Shown: positions 19,778 to 28,588 of the stretch, one piece after another
Layout of the letters: every line of letters starts with the position of its first letter
How positions within the stretch are numbered: the stretch's first letter is position 1
DNA from: Sodalis glossinidius str. 'morsitans'
GTDB taxonomy: Bacteria; Pseudomonadota; Gammaproteobacteria; Enterobacterales; Enterobacteriaceae
Assembly: GCF_000010085.1 (NCBI RefSeq)
Contig: NC_007712.1
Span: 1,488,001-1,552,000 of the forward strand
Direction of reading: 5' to 3'
DNA: 64,000 bases
Translations under genes and position numbers: made by a program
Notes under the pieces: model-generated
The model's database searches: none
Told to the model about the DNA's origin: nothing
Seen by the model: only the letters and a program-made list of their open reading frames with translations

Positions 19778-20971
19778 ATGATGAAACCTGTCCTCAGCAA
19801 TCAACGTTATGCCCTTGCTTTGGGCACCCTGCTCCTGCTTGCCGTCCCTGCCGTTCGTGGCGCCGACGCCCCACCCGCCGCGCCGGAAATTAACGCCCGT
19901 GCCTATATTCTGATGGATTATCAGAGCGGCAAGGTGCTGGCGGAAGCCAACGCCGATCAGCGTCTTGATCCTGCGAGCCTCACTAAAATCATGTCCAGCT
20001 ACGTGATTGGGCAGGCGATGAAGGCCGGCAAAATTCATCCGACGGACAAGGTGACTATCGGAAAGGATGCCTGGGCTACCGGCAATCCGGTGCTGCGCGG
20101 CTCGTCGCTGATGTTTCTCAAACCGGGCGAGCAGGTCACGGTTGACGATCTCAACAAAGGCATCGTCATCCAGTCCGGCAACGATGCCAGTATTGCGCTG
20201 GCGGATCACGTTGCGGGTAGCCAGGACGCTTTCGTTAGCCTGATTAATCAGTACGCTCAAGCGCTCGGGCTGAAGAATACCCACTTTCTCACGGTACATG
20301 GCCTGGACGCGGAAGGGCAGTACAGCACCGCGCGGGATATGGCCATTCTCAGCCAGGCGCTGATCCGCAATGTTCCGGACGAATACGCGCTGCATAAAGA
20401 GAAAGAATTCACCTACAACAAAATCAAACAGCCCAATCGTAATCGTCTGTTATGGAGCGGTAACCTGACCGTCGACGGCGTGAAAACCGGTTACACCAGC
20501 GGCGCCGGCCACAATCTGGTGGCGTCAGCCACCGATAATGGTATGCGGCTCATTTCCGTCGTGCTCGGCGCCCCGACCGATGGCATTCGCTTTCGCGAAA
20601 GCGAGAAGCTGCTGACCTGGGGCTTCCGCTTTTATGAAACCGTCATGCCGGTGCCGAAGGACCGACCGTTTACCCAGCAACGGGTGTGGTTCGGCGATCG
20701 CAGCCAGGTGAATCTGGGCGTGGCCCAGGATGCGGCCATTACCTTGTCGAAAGGGCAATTGAAAAACATGAAGGCTTCCTTTACGCTGTCCTCCCCGCAC
20801 CTGGAGGCGCCGCTGGCCAAGGATCAGGTCGTGGGCACCATCGATTTTAGCCTTGATGGCAAGGTTATCGAGCAGCGGCCGCTGGTGGTGATGGAAGAGG
20901 TGAAGAAAGGCGGCATATTCCGCACGCTGTGGGACTGGATCCTGCTGAAAGTTCATAGTCTGTTCAGCTAA
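19778..20971 (+). CDS. dacC: D-alanyl-D-alanine carboxypeptidase DacC (PBP6)
   Basis: The 397-aa product matches PBP6 (400 aa), a periplasmic penicillin-binding protein anchored by a C-terminal amphipathic helix that trims the terminal D-Ala from peptidoglycan pentapeptides. It has a signal peptide ending near 'VRGADA', the active-site tetrad 'SLTK' in 'DPASLTKIMSSY', the 'SGND' motif and 'KTGYTSGAGHN'. The C-terminal beta domain and the final 'WDWILLKVHSLFS' anchor are present. I chose ATG 19778; an in-frame codon at 19754 and the second ATG at 19781 are alternatives. It appears intact. Confidence 0.92.
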   Translation: MMKPVLSNQRYALALGTLLLLAVPAVRGADAPPAAPEINARAYILMDYQSGKVLAEANADQRLDPASLTKIMSSYVIGQAMKAGKIHPTDKVTIGKDAWATGNPVLRGSSLMFLKPGEQVTVDDLNKGIVIQSGNDASIALADHVAGSQDAFVSLINQYAQALGLKNTHFLTVHGLDAEGQYSTARDMAILSQALIRNVPDEYALHKEKEFTYNKIKQPNRNRLLWSGNLTVDGVKTGYTSGAGHNLVASATDNGMRLISVVLGAPTDGIRFRESEKLLTWGFRFYETVMPVPKDRPFTQQRVWFGDRSQVNLGVAQDAAITLSKGQLKNMKASFTLSSPHLEAPLAKDQVVGTIDFSLDGKVIEQRPLVVMEEVKKGGIFRTLWDWILLKVHSLFS

Positions 20972-20988
20972 CCTGCGGTGAGATGGCG

Positions 20989-21014
20989 CGGCGTGCTGTC
21001 ACCACGCCGTTTTG
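20989..21014 (+). terminator. Probable dacC terminator
   Basis: GGCGTG-CTGTCAC-CACGCC followed by GTTTTGT lies just after the dacC stop. The T tract is short, so strength is uncertain. Confidence 0.5.
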
Positions 21015-21310
21015 TCGTCGGCCGCCACGTCAATCGGACCTAGGCTCATCCATTTTATGGCGACGCGGGTGCTGCGTGAGCCGGTGCTTCTAGCACAGTG
21101 CGGCGGGTCTGCGTTAATCCCCATGCTTATGGTGTTACGGCCGCCCGATGCGCCTTGACTTGATACCTCCAGCGCAGTGCCGGCAGTGCCTTGCTTATCG
21201 CTGCCGCCGGCGCTTTTGCTGTGGGCGCCGTTACTGCATCACACCCGAAGCCACCGGCGCTACGCCACCGGGGTGGCAGGACTGTCGCCGGACGCCGGAC
21301 GCGTTTATTA
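21015..21310. other. Intergenic dacC-sdaC, nothing recognised
   Basis: About 295 bases. In E. coli deoR and ybjG follow dacC; no trace is recognisable in any frame. Confidence 0.35.
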
Positions 21311-22594
21311 TTACATCAGCTTGTAAATTGTCCCGGTCAGTGCGATAAGCCCAATCGCCCAAACGAAGTAATTACTTGCCAAACCGCGGTAGCGCGTCAT
21401 GGCGGGCACTTTATGAATAGCGTACATCGGCATTAAAAACAGCAGCATGGCAATGATGGGGCCGCCCAGGGTTTCAATCATCCCCAAAATGCTGGGGTTA
21501 ATGGTGGCCACCAGCCAGGCGGTCAGCAGCATGAATACGGCGGTGACCTTGCTCATCGTGCTGGCGGAAATTTCCTTGCCGCGGGCCTGTAATGCCGAGG
21601 TTACCAGCCCACTAAAACCTTCACTAGCGCCGAGATAGTGGCCGAGAAATGATTTGGCAATAGCCACCAAAGCGATAATCGGCCCCAGTGAGGCGATGAA
21701 CGGATTATCAAAGTGGTTGGCAAGGTACGACAGCATGGATATATTTTGATCTTTGGCTTCCTGCATGTTTTCCGGCGAGAGGCTAAGGGCGCAGCTAAAA
21801 ACGAAAAACATTACCGTCAGCACCATCATTACGTGGCTACAGGCCAAAACGCGGGCGCATTTTGCCTCGGCCCCTTCGCCATATTCTTCGCGTTTTGACA
21901 TCGCGAATGAGGAGATAATGGGGGAATGATTAAACGAAAACACCATGACCGGCACCGCCAGCCACAGGGTGCTGAGCAGTCCGCCGCCGTCGGCCTGGGG
22001 CTGCACCAGCGGGGAATGGAAAATTGCGCCGCTCCAGTACGGAATGAGATAAAACGACAAAAACACCAGTACCGCCACAAACGGGAACACCAGAACGCTC
22101 ATGGACTTCACAATAATGTCCTTGCCAAGCCAGATGATCATCATCAGCCCGACTATCAGCAGCAGCGCCAATAACGCCCGCGGCGGCGCGTTGTAACCTA
22201 GCTGATGTACGATAAAACTCTCGACGGTATTGGTGATGGCGACGCTGTAAACCAGCAGGATGGGATAGATAGCGAAAAAGTACAGCAGCGTAATCAGGTT
22301 ACCGACGCGGTTGCCGAAATGTTCCTTGACGACATCGGTAATGTCATTGCATTTGCCGTTGCCCGACAGCACAAAACGCGTCATGCCCCGATGGGCGAAA
22401 AAGGTCATGGGAAAGGCGATAAGCGCCATTATAAGCAGTGGCAGAAGCCCGCCGATACCTGCATTGATGGGTAAAAATAGCACGCCGGCGCCAATCGCCG
22501 TGCCATATAGCCCCAACATCCAGACCGTATCAGTTTTACGCCAGGACGCATCGGACGGGATCGCCCGTGCGGGGGAAGCTTTTGTTATGTCCAT
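21311..22594 (-). CDS. sdaC: Serine permease SdaC
   Basis: The 427-aa membrane protein closely resembles E. coli SdaC (429 aa), a proton-serine symporter of the hydroxy/aromatic amino acid permease family in the inner membrane. Diagnostic stretches are 'TDTVWMLGLYGTAIGAGVLF', 'AFPMTFFAHRGMTRFVLSG', 'VPVMVFSFNHSPIISSFA' and 'NPSILGMIETLGGPIIAM'; about eleven hydrophobic helices are visible. ATG 22594 is preceded by GGAGAA three bases upstream and matches the family start; an open extension to 22705 is not used. No serine deaminase gene is next to it. The gene appears intact. Confidence 0.9.
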   Translation of the reverse strand: MDITKASPARAIPSDASWRKTDTVWMLGLYGTAIGAGVLFLPINAGIGGLLPLLIMALIAFPMTFFAHRGMTRFVLSGNGKCNDITDVVKEHFGNRVGNLITLLYFFAIYPILLVYSVAITNTVESFIVHQLGYNAPPRALLALLLIVGLMMIIWLGKDIIVKSMSVLVFPFVAVLVFLSFYLIPYWSGAIFHSPLVQPQADGGGLLSTLWLAVPVMVFSFNHSPIISSFAMSKREEYGEGAEAKCARVLACSHVMMVLTVMFFVFSCALSLSPENMQEAKDQNISMLSYLANHFDNPFIASLGPIIALVAIAKSFLGHYLGASEGFSGLVTSALQARGKEISASTMSKVTAVFMLLTAWLVATINPSILGMIETLGGPIIAMLLFLMPMYAIHKVPAMTRYRGLASNYFVWAIGLIALTGTIYKLM

Positions 22595-23191
22595 AAATTC
22601 TCCGAATATAATGCAAAGGCTGACCGGTGATTGATAATAGCCGTCGCCGTTACTCTGTTTAATATGATTATATTTATGTTGTTCAATTATATGTTGTCGA
22701 ATCATCGGTAATCTTCGGGGGGATAATAAAGTGTTTATTTGTCACTTCCAGCGTTGATACCATTTTTTTTGACGCCGGTCGAATAATTAATTGCAACAAC
22801 CGATGAAGGCATAATATTCCCTGCTGTGAGTCAATTAATGAGCAATGGCATAAGAGTTTACGGCTGATAAATTTATGCTATTTCTTATATTTCAAGATGT
22901 TAATTTATATTTTGTCAGGTTTTTCTTTCTTGGTCGATTTTTGTTAATTTCGCGCGCGGCGTGTAAAATTAACGTATAAAAAGAGTGAGTAAATATTGCT
23001 CATAAAAAAGTCTGAGGCGGGAGTTTATATTTTCTGCGGGAAAAATATGCAACCGATGGTGATTAATTGTGCAAACGCGACAATAGTGTATGAAATTTGA
23101 CTCATTCGCCATGAAGATTAAATGTTGCGTGGTCCCAATATACCGATATTTTGGCTTGCGCTACGTCCGCACTTGACGGCGATAGACGACG
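22595..23191. other. Intergenic region upstream of sdaC
   Basis: About 600 AT-rich bases. The left part must hold the sdaC promoter (minus strand). Towards 23100 a plus-strand TTGACT element is followed 17 bases later by GATTAAAT, a possible promoter for an RNA ending at the terminator at 23192-23250. No coding frame is convincing. Confidence 0.4.
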
Positions 23192-23250
23192 AACGCCTCG
23201 CAGGTTGGGGTATACCCGCTAGCGATATTTTGCCCGAGAGGCGTTTTTTA
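23192..23250 (+). terminator. Rho-independent terminator, possible end of an unknown small RNA
   Basis: AACGCCTC (23192-23199) pairs perfectly with GAGGCGTT (23238-23245), followed by a T run to 23249. No gene lies upstream on the plus strand. The promoter-like TTGACT near 23097 would give a transcript of roughly 130 bases. Confidence 0.5.
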
Positions 23251-23286
23251 TAAAAAGGGATGACAAGGGCAATGGGATAGAGGAAT

Positions 23287-23365
23287 AAAAAAACCAAGCG
23301 TCTTGAACCTAATAGGCGGGACGCTTGGGCTCCTCAAAATGGGGACATCAAAGAAAAGCAGTGGC
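23287..23365 (-). ncRNA. rybB: Small RNA RybB
   Basis: Read on the minus strand from 23365, the sequence starts GCCACTGCTTTTCTTTGATG, identical to the seed end of E. coli RybB, continues with TCCCCATTTTG, and ends in a terminator stem (CCAAGCGTC / GACGCTTGG) and T run at 23287. The length, 79 bases, fits. RybB is an Hfq-dependent RNA made under sigma-E that represses many outer-membrane protein mRNAs through its 5' end. The terminator stem differs in sequence from E. coli while its pairing is kept. Its position near ybjM and grxA matches E. coli. Confidence 0.95.
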
Positions 23366-23399
23366 ATAAAGTAGGACCGGGAGGCGGGGCAAAAGTTCT
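23366..23399 (-). promoter_or_regulatory. Sigma-E promoter of rybB
   Basis: On the minus strand GAACTTTT (23398-23391) is followed after about 15 bases by GTCCTA (23377-23372), with transcription starting six bases on at 23365. This fits the sigma-E consensus GAACTT-N15/16-TC. Confidence 0.8.
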
Positions 23400-24108
23400 G
23401 CCGACGCGGGAAATATTTTTTTACGCTCGGTAAGCGCGCTCGCCCCCCCTGGCCGAACAGTAGTCAGCGTGCCGGGCCCGGAAAATGTCCGCATGGCCGC
23501 GTGCACCCACCTTCCGCGCGGGGCAAACGCCGGCGTCCGGTCCCGGAGGCTGTCGACACGCAGCCAGGGCGAGCGCTGGCCTTCGAGGCCCGCCAAAGCG
23601 CTTCATACACCGTGACAGCACGTTAACCAGTTAATAACTCTTGGTCGCTAAAGCGGAAAAAGACGCGCCGGCCTTTGACGCCCTCACCATCAAGCCATTT
23701 TATGAAAAGTTTAACGCTTTTATCGGGTTAGCCTGCGCTGCGTTGGCACCCTCGCGATGTGGGTCGGCGCCCGGCAGCAAATTGCTAACACTTTCGCAGT
23801 GCTTTGTAACAATAATATGACCTAATACCTGCGAAAGCGTAACCAAAATTTTACCTTCAAAACCTTGATATAGTTAAAGTTACCCGTTAAATTTATTTAA
23901 CCACTATCTCCGGTGGCCAGGCTTGCCTGACCTCCTGAGACCTTACATGCTGCGACGCGAATAGAGGCAACTGAATGCCAATAGTCAGACGGCTTTTGGA
24001 CCGTCTGCCGGGATGTCTGCCCCTGAATCTGGGGGGCGTTTGCTTTTTTACACCGGGAAACAGGCATTATTGCCGCCATCGTGGCGGGTATCTATGAGGA
24101 AGGCGACC
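23400..24108. other. Intergenic rybB-ybjM, no gene seen
   Basis: About 700 bases. E. coli has ybjL here; it is not recognisable. A hairpin CAGACGG / CCGTCTG lies at 23986-24007, followed by GCCCC...GGGGGC and a T run near 24045, together suggesting a plus-strand terminator of a lost gene. Confidence 0.4.
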
Positions 24109-24456
24109 ATGGCGATTCACCGGCATAACGCAGGTATTGCGGCCAGCACGCTAATTTTCGTGCTGATCTTTATTAGTTAAAAAACCGCTCTGGTCGCCTT
24201 GGCCGGGGAGGGACACGGCGGGCAGTTCGGCCTGATGCTATTTATGTTGCCCGGTATTTTCGGCGCGCTGCTGGCGGGCAACAATAAGCTGGTTCATCCC
24301 TTATTGGGTGGTGTGATGGCCGCGGCGATCTGCTGGCCGCTGTTCAGTCTCGGCCTGGAGACCGGCTACAGTCTGTGGCAGCAGGTAACCTATTTGCTGA
24401 GCGCCGTATTCTGGTGTGGTTTCGGCGCGCTGGGCTGCTGCTTCGCCGGATGCTGA
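24109..24456 (+). pseudogene. ybjM: ybjM, inner-membrane protein with in-frame stop
   Basis: ATG 24109 opens a frame with a hydrophobic start, interrupted by TAA at 24178-24180 (codon 24). The same frame continues with 'GLMLFMLPGIFGALL' and 'LWQQVTYLLSAVFWCGFGAL', which match E. coli YbjM, a small inner-membrane protein of unknown function. It converges with grxA, as in E. coli. One nonsense codon is the only lesion seen. Confidence 0.75.
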
Positions 24457-24552
24457 TGCACCATCCGGTGCATTGAGCCTGCGGTTGACGGGGTAAGCGG
24501 TAACGTTCGTTCAGCCCATGCGGCCCGCCAGCGACGGGCGCTCTAGCCGTTG

Positions 24553-24819
24553 TCAGGATGAGTACAGGCTTAGGTTTTCTTTGGCGTAAGCTTCAAAATC
24601 AGTACAGCCGCCGATATGGATCTGATCGACAAAAATCTGCGGTACCGTTTCCACCAGCTTACCGACGGTTTTCGACAGGTCGGTTTTCGAGATGCCTTCG
24701 GCGTGGATATCAATATAACGGTAGGTGAAGTCATCCCGTTCCGCGGTCAGTTTTTCAGCCAGCGATTTAGCACGTACACAATAAGGACAACCCGGACGAC
24801 CGAAAATGACTGCAAACAT
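24553..24819 (-). CDS. grxA: Glutaredoxin 1
   Basis: The 88-aa protein matches E. coli GrxA (85 aa). It holds the redox-active 'GCPYC' near the N-terminus and the glutathione-binding 'TVPQIFVDQIHIGGCTDF', where the family usually has 'GGYTDF'. Glutaredoxin 1 uses glutathione to reduce disulfides in ribonucleotide reductase and other proteins. ATG 24819 follows a GAGGAG site by seven bases; the GTG two codons upstream is less well placed. It appears intact. Confidence 0.93.
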   Translation of the reverse strand: MFAVIFGRPGCPYCVRAKSLAEKLTAERDDFTYRYIDIHAEGISKTDLSKTVGKLVETVPQIFVDQIHIGGCTDFEAYAKENLSLYSS

Positions 24820-25195
24820 AACCACTCCTCATACATTAGCGAATATCGTAACGGCAAGCGCGTGGCGCGCTGCTTTTTTTGCCGCGGATCACTATGCCTG
24901 CCCCGGCGGGTAAAAAAAGCAGAAATTACCTCTCGATCCCATACCCTTAACCAATCTTTGCCACAGCGGGCGCAGAGGAGATGTCGGCGGTGGGGTGCTG
25001 GCGGCGAGACATCGATGGGGGCGAGAGCGGCAGGCTTCAGTGGCACGGCCGCACCCGCACGACTGCCGTCAGCCTCTTATCCGTGTGGAACATGGCGTGC
25101 TGACGTTGCCTTGCGGCGCAGGCCGAATCTTTTCTCGACCCCCGCCGGTCGCGGGATTATGATGTTGCCAACGCTATACTTTGCTTGGATAAAGT
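24820..25195. other. Intergenic grxA-rimK, site of lost ybjC-nfsA
   Basis: About 375 bases. E. coli carries ybjC and nfsA here. I recognise neither; the sequence has no supported frame and probably marks a deletion. Confidence 0.4.
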
Positions 25196-26086
25196 GTGAA
25201 ACTAGCCATTCTCTCCCGCGATGGGACCCTGTTCTCCTGCCGCCGGCTGCGCGAGGCCGCTCAGGCCAGAGGCCATAAGGTCGACGTTATCGATCCACTT
25301 TCCTGTTATATGAATATCAACAGTGCAGCCCCTTCGATTCACTACCGTGGCCGGCGTCTGAAACATTACGACGCCGTGATCCCGCGTATTGGCCCGTTGA
25401 CCACCTTTTATGGCACCGCGGTGCTGCGCCAATTCGAGATGCTGGGCAGCTATGCTCTTAACGAATCGGCGGCGATCACTCGCGCGCGGGACAAATTGCA
25501 TTCGTTACAATTGCTGGCACGTCAGGGCATAGACCTGCCCATTACCGGCTTTGCCGATTCGCCGGACGATACCGGCGATCTCATCACTATGGTGGGCGGC
25601 GCGCCGCTGGTGGTGAAGCTGGTGGAGGGAACGCAGGGCATAGGTGTCGTACTGGCGGAGACGCGGCAGGCGGCGGAAAGCGTTATTGACGCGTTTCGCG
25701 GCCTGAAAGCGCAATTCCTGGTGCAGGAGTTTGTCGCCGAAGCCGGCGGGCGAGATGTCCGCTGTCTGGTGATAGGCGATAAGGTCGTGGCGGTAATCGA
25801 ACGCCATGCCAAAGAGGGGGATTTTCGCTCCAATCTGCATCGCGGCGGCAGCGCGCGGGCGGTGACCATTAGCGCGGCGGAGCGGGCGGTGGCGATTCAC
25901 GCCGCAGCGGCGCTGGGCCTTAACGTCGCTGGCGTGGACATCCTGCGCGCAAAGAGGGGACCGTTAGTGATGGAGGTGAACGCGTCCCCGGGGCTGGAAG
26001 GGATAGAAGCCGCCAGCGATATGGATATCGCGACCCTGATGATCACGTTTATTGAAGCGCGTCTCGCCGACCGATCCTCGCGCTAA
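25196..26086 (+). CDS. rimK: Ribosomal protein S6 glutamate ligase RimK
   Basis: The 296-aa protein follows E. coli RimK (300 aa) throughout. RimK is an ATP-grasp ligase that adds glutamate residues to the C-terminus of ribosomal protein S6. Conserved are 'MKLAILSRDGTLFSC', 'DPLSCYMNIN', the ATP-grasp segment 'PLVVKLVEGTQGIGVVLAET', 'KEGDFRSNLHRGG' and the metal-binding 'VMEVNASPGLEGIE'. GTG 25196 is the start that aligns. The C-terminal four to five residues differ from E. coli. Intact. Confidence 0.92.
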   Translation: MKLAILSRDGTLFSCRRLREAAQARGHKVDVIDPLSCYMNINSAAPSIHYRGRRLKHYDAVIPRIGPLTTFYGTAVLRQFEMLGSYALNESAAITRARDKLHSLQLLARQGIDLPITGFADSPDDTGDLITMVGGAPLVVKLVEGTQGIGVVLAETRQAAESVIDAFRGLKAQFLVQEFVAEAGGRDVRCLVIGDKVVAVIERHAKEGDFRSNLHRGGSARAVTISAAERAVAIHAAAALGLNVAGVDILRAKRGPLVMEVNASPGLEGIEAASDMDIATLMITFIEARLADRSSR

Positions 26087-26331
26087 GCGAACATAACCTG
26101 TTTTTCAGAAAAAATCGGCGCGCGGGGCGTCGGTGACTCCCCCTGCCCGGGGATTGCTTAAAAATCAATCGTCTATTTGTTTGCCGGCGCGGTCAGCGGC
26201 AGTCGAATTCGCCCCATTGTCGCCAATCTCGGCTAAGGGAAGGTGAAATTGCTGCATTTGGCCATAGCGCTACTATTTATTATTCCGTAAGCTATGCCCC
26301 GTTTCACACTAAGAGAAGAGGTTGGCCTTAT

Positions 26332-26884
26332 ATAGATTCACTTGTCGTATCGGATCTGGATATCCTGAAGCGCTGGCTGGAGAAGCTGAATTTGTCATTC
26401 TATGAATGTGACTCCTGCCAGGTTTTGCATCTGCCGCATATGCAGAATTTCGACGGCATTTTTGATGCAAAGGTTGATATGGTTGACAATGTCATCTTGT
26501 TTTCCGCCATGGCGGAGGTACAGCCGACGGCTCTTATCGCGCTAGTGGGAGATTTGAGTCAGATCAACGCCAGTTCGCTGACGGTGAAAGCGTTTATCGA
26601 CATTCAGGACGATAATTTGCCACAAACTTGTGGCCTGCCAGGCCCTGGTCAGCGCCGCCGGGGTCACCCTCGGCCAGTTCCGCCATTTCATGCAGCAGGC
26701 CGAGGAGCAGATTTCCATGCTCATCATGGAAGCGCGCGCCAACGATCTGCTGTTTATGGGCGAAGACGATGACAACGACGCCCATGCCCCTTCGGCGCCG
26801 GTTATCCACGAACTCGCGTGCAGCCCGGGCCTTTTTCGTACTGACGCGATGAAGCACCTATTCCGCTTAGGTGTGCCCTCTTAG
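26332..26884 (+). pseudogene. ybjN: ybjN, start codon lost and frameshifted
   Basis: The frame 'SLVVSDLDILKRWLEKLNLS', 'VLHLPHMQNFDGIFDAKVD', 'INASSLTVKAFIDIQDDNLP' is YbjN, a type III secretion chaperone-fold protein of uncertain role. At the expected start there is ATA (26332) after a good AGAGAAGAGG site, not ATG. An extra base near 26628 shifts the frame; 'CQALVSAAGVTLGQFRHFMQ' and 'EEQISMLIMEARANDLLFM' follow in the next frame to TAG 26884, with a non-homologous tail. A call from ATG 26392 would miss the true N-terminus. Confidence 0.83.
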
Positions 26885-27351
26885 GCCGCGCGATTGTCGG
26901 TGCCCAGCGCTCCGAATCCTGCCTTTTCAACGTCCACTTCTTCAACGCCTGCGGCATAAGGGAGTGGATCGGCGGCGTCAAGTCGTTATCCTGCCTTTTT
27001 TCATTGAATGTGGCTTTTATACTGTGAGAATCTGTTTTTTCGCTATTTTATCTGCCACGCTCCCTCGGTTGTCACCCTAAAATACCACAAAATGAATAAT
27101 TAGTCACTTAAAGTCGTTTTTTACGCCGGATGCTGGCGCAGGAACGCCTGTGCAGTTATGCTGGCGACAGGCGCCGCGGGGTATTGCGCTACGCAGCGTC
27201 GATGCTCGCCAAAAGGAACCGGCCGTGGTGCGGCGGGTTTACCGTACAAGCCGCCCTGGAATGCCGGGATTGCGCTTATCATAGATGACCTGGATCGGCG
27301 CTACGACATAAGCTCCGTATTGTGATGAAGGTTTTAGGGAGGAAGTAACGG
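26885..27351. other. Intergenic upstream of potF
   Basis: About 465 bases without a supported gene. The final part (AGGGAGGAAG just before ATG 27352) is the potF ribosome site. Confidence 0.4.
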
Positions 27352-28461
27352 ATGTTCACCCAACGTCAATCATGGCTTACCGGTGCGATTGCCGGCTTAC
27401 TGATGGCCGTTTCTGCGTCTGCGTCCGCGGAGCAAAAAACGCTGCACGTGTATAACTGGTCAGATTATATCGGGCCGAATACCGTCCCTGATTTTGAAAA
27501 GAAAACCGACATCAAGGTGGTCTATGACGTTTTCGATTCCAATGAGGTTTTGGAAGGGAAACTGATGGCCGGTAGTACTGGCTTTGATATTGTGGTGCCC
27601 TCTGCGAGCTTCCTGGAGCGTCAGCTGTCGGCCGGTGTCTTCCAACCGCTGGATAAGAGCAAACTGCCCAATTACAAAAATCTCGACCCGGAGCTGCTCA
27701 AACTCATCAGCTGCCACGATCCGGATAACAAATATGCCGTTCCCTATATGTGGGCCACGACCAGTATCGGCTATAACGTCGAGAAGGTCAAAGCGGTGCT
27801 GGGCAAAGACGCGCCGGTCAACAGCTGGGATTTGGTGCTGAAACCAGAAAACCTGGCAAAGCTGAAAAGCTGCGGCGTGTCATTCCTCGACGCGCCTTTC
27901 GAGATTTACGCAACGGTGCTCAATTACCTGGGTAAAGATCCCAACAGCGACAACGCCGCCAATTATACTGGGCCGGCCACCGATCTGTTGCTGAAACTGC
28001 GACCGAGTATTCTATACTTTCACTCTTCTCAATACATTAACGACCTGGCGAACGGCGATATTTGTGTCACCATCGGCTGGGTGGGCGATGTCATGCAGGC
28101 CGCCAATCGGGCCAAGGAAGCGAAAAATGGCGTAAACATCGCTTATTCGATTCCGAAAGAGGGGGCGCTGGCGTTTTTTGACGTGCTGGCCATTCCGGCG
28201 GACGCCAAAAATCTCGATGAAGCCTACCAATTCATTAACTATCTTCTGGAGCAGCAGGTGATTGCCGACGCCAGTAACCAGATCTTCTACGCCAATGGCA
28301 ACAAGGCGGCCACGCCGCTGGTAAATCAGGAAGTGCGTGACAATCCTGGTATTTACCCGCCGGCGGACGTGCGCGCCAAACTGTTTACGCTGAAAGTGCA
28401 GCCGCCGAAAATCGACCGAGTGATTACCCGCGCCTGGACCAAAGTAAAAAGCGGCAAATAA
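27352..28461 (+). CDS. potF: Putrescine-binding periplasmic protein PotF
   Basis: The 369-aa protein matches E. coli PotF (370 aa). A signal peptide of about 26 residues ends at 'SASASA'. The mature part begins 'EQKTLHVYNWSDYIGPNT', typical of polyamine-binding proteins, and keeps 'YDVFDSNEVLEGKLMAGSTG', 'WATTSIGYN' and 'VTIGWVGDVMQA', which contain ligand-contact residues (Ser38/Asp39-type loop, Asp and Trp of GWVGD). PotF captures putrescine for the PotGHI transporter. Strong GGGAGGAAG site. Intact and first gene of a complete potFGHI operon. Confidence 0.94.
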   Translation: MFTQRQSWLTGAIAGLLMAVSASASAEQKTLHVYNWSDYIGPNTVPDFEKKTDIKVVYDVFDSNEVLEGKLMAGSTGFDIVVPSASFLERQLSAGVFQPLDKSKLPNYKNLDPELLKLISCHDPDNKYAVPYMWATTSIGYNVEKVKAVLGKDAPVNSWDLVLKPENLAKLKSCGVSFLDAPFEIYATVLNYLGKDPNSDNAANYTGPATDLLLKLRPSILYFHSSQYINDLANGDICVTIGWVGDVMQAANRAKEAKNGVNIAYSIPKEGALAFFDVLAIPADAKNLDEAYQFINYLLEQQVIADASNQIFYANGNKAATPLVNQEVRDNPGIYPPADVRAKLFTLKVQPPKIDRVITRAWTKVKSGK

Positions 28462-28588
28462 TCCGGCGAATTACGCTACGCTTACCTTAACCGACAGGCG
28501 GCTCACCCCCCGCCTGTTATGCTTTGTTTGCGGCGATACGCCGGCTGAGCCGGTCCGCTGCCCCCGCCGATACCGGAGAGTGATGTTA

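Noticed and set aside
22205..22634. Plus-strand ORFs opposite sdaC
   Set aside because: Shadows of the sdaC membrane protein codons.
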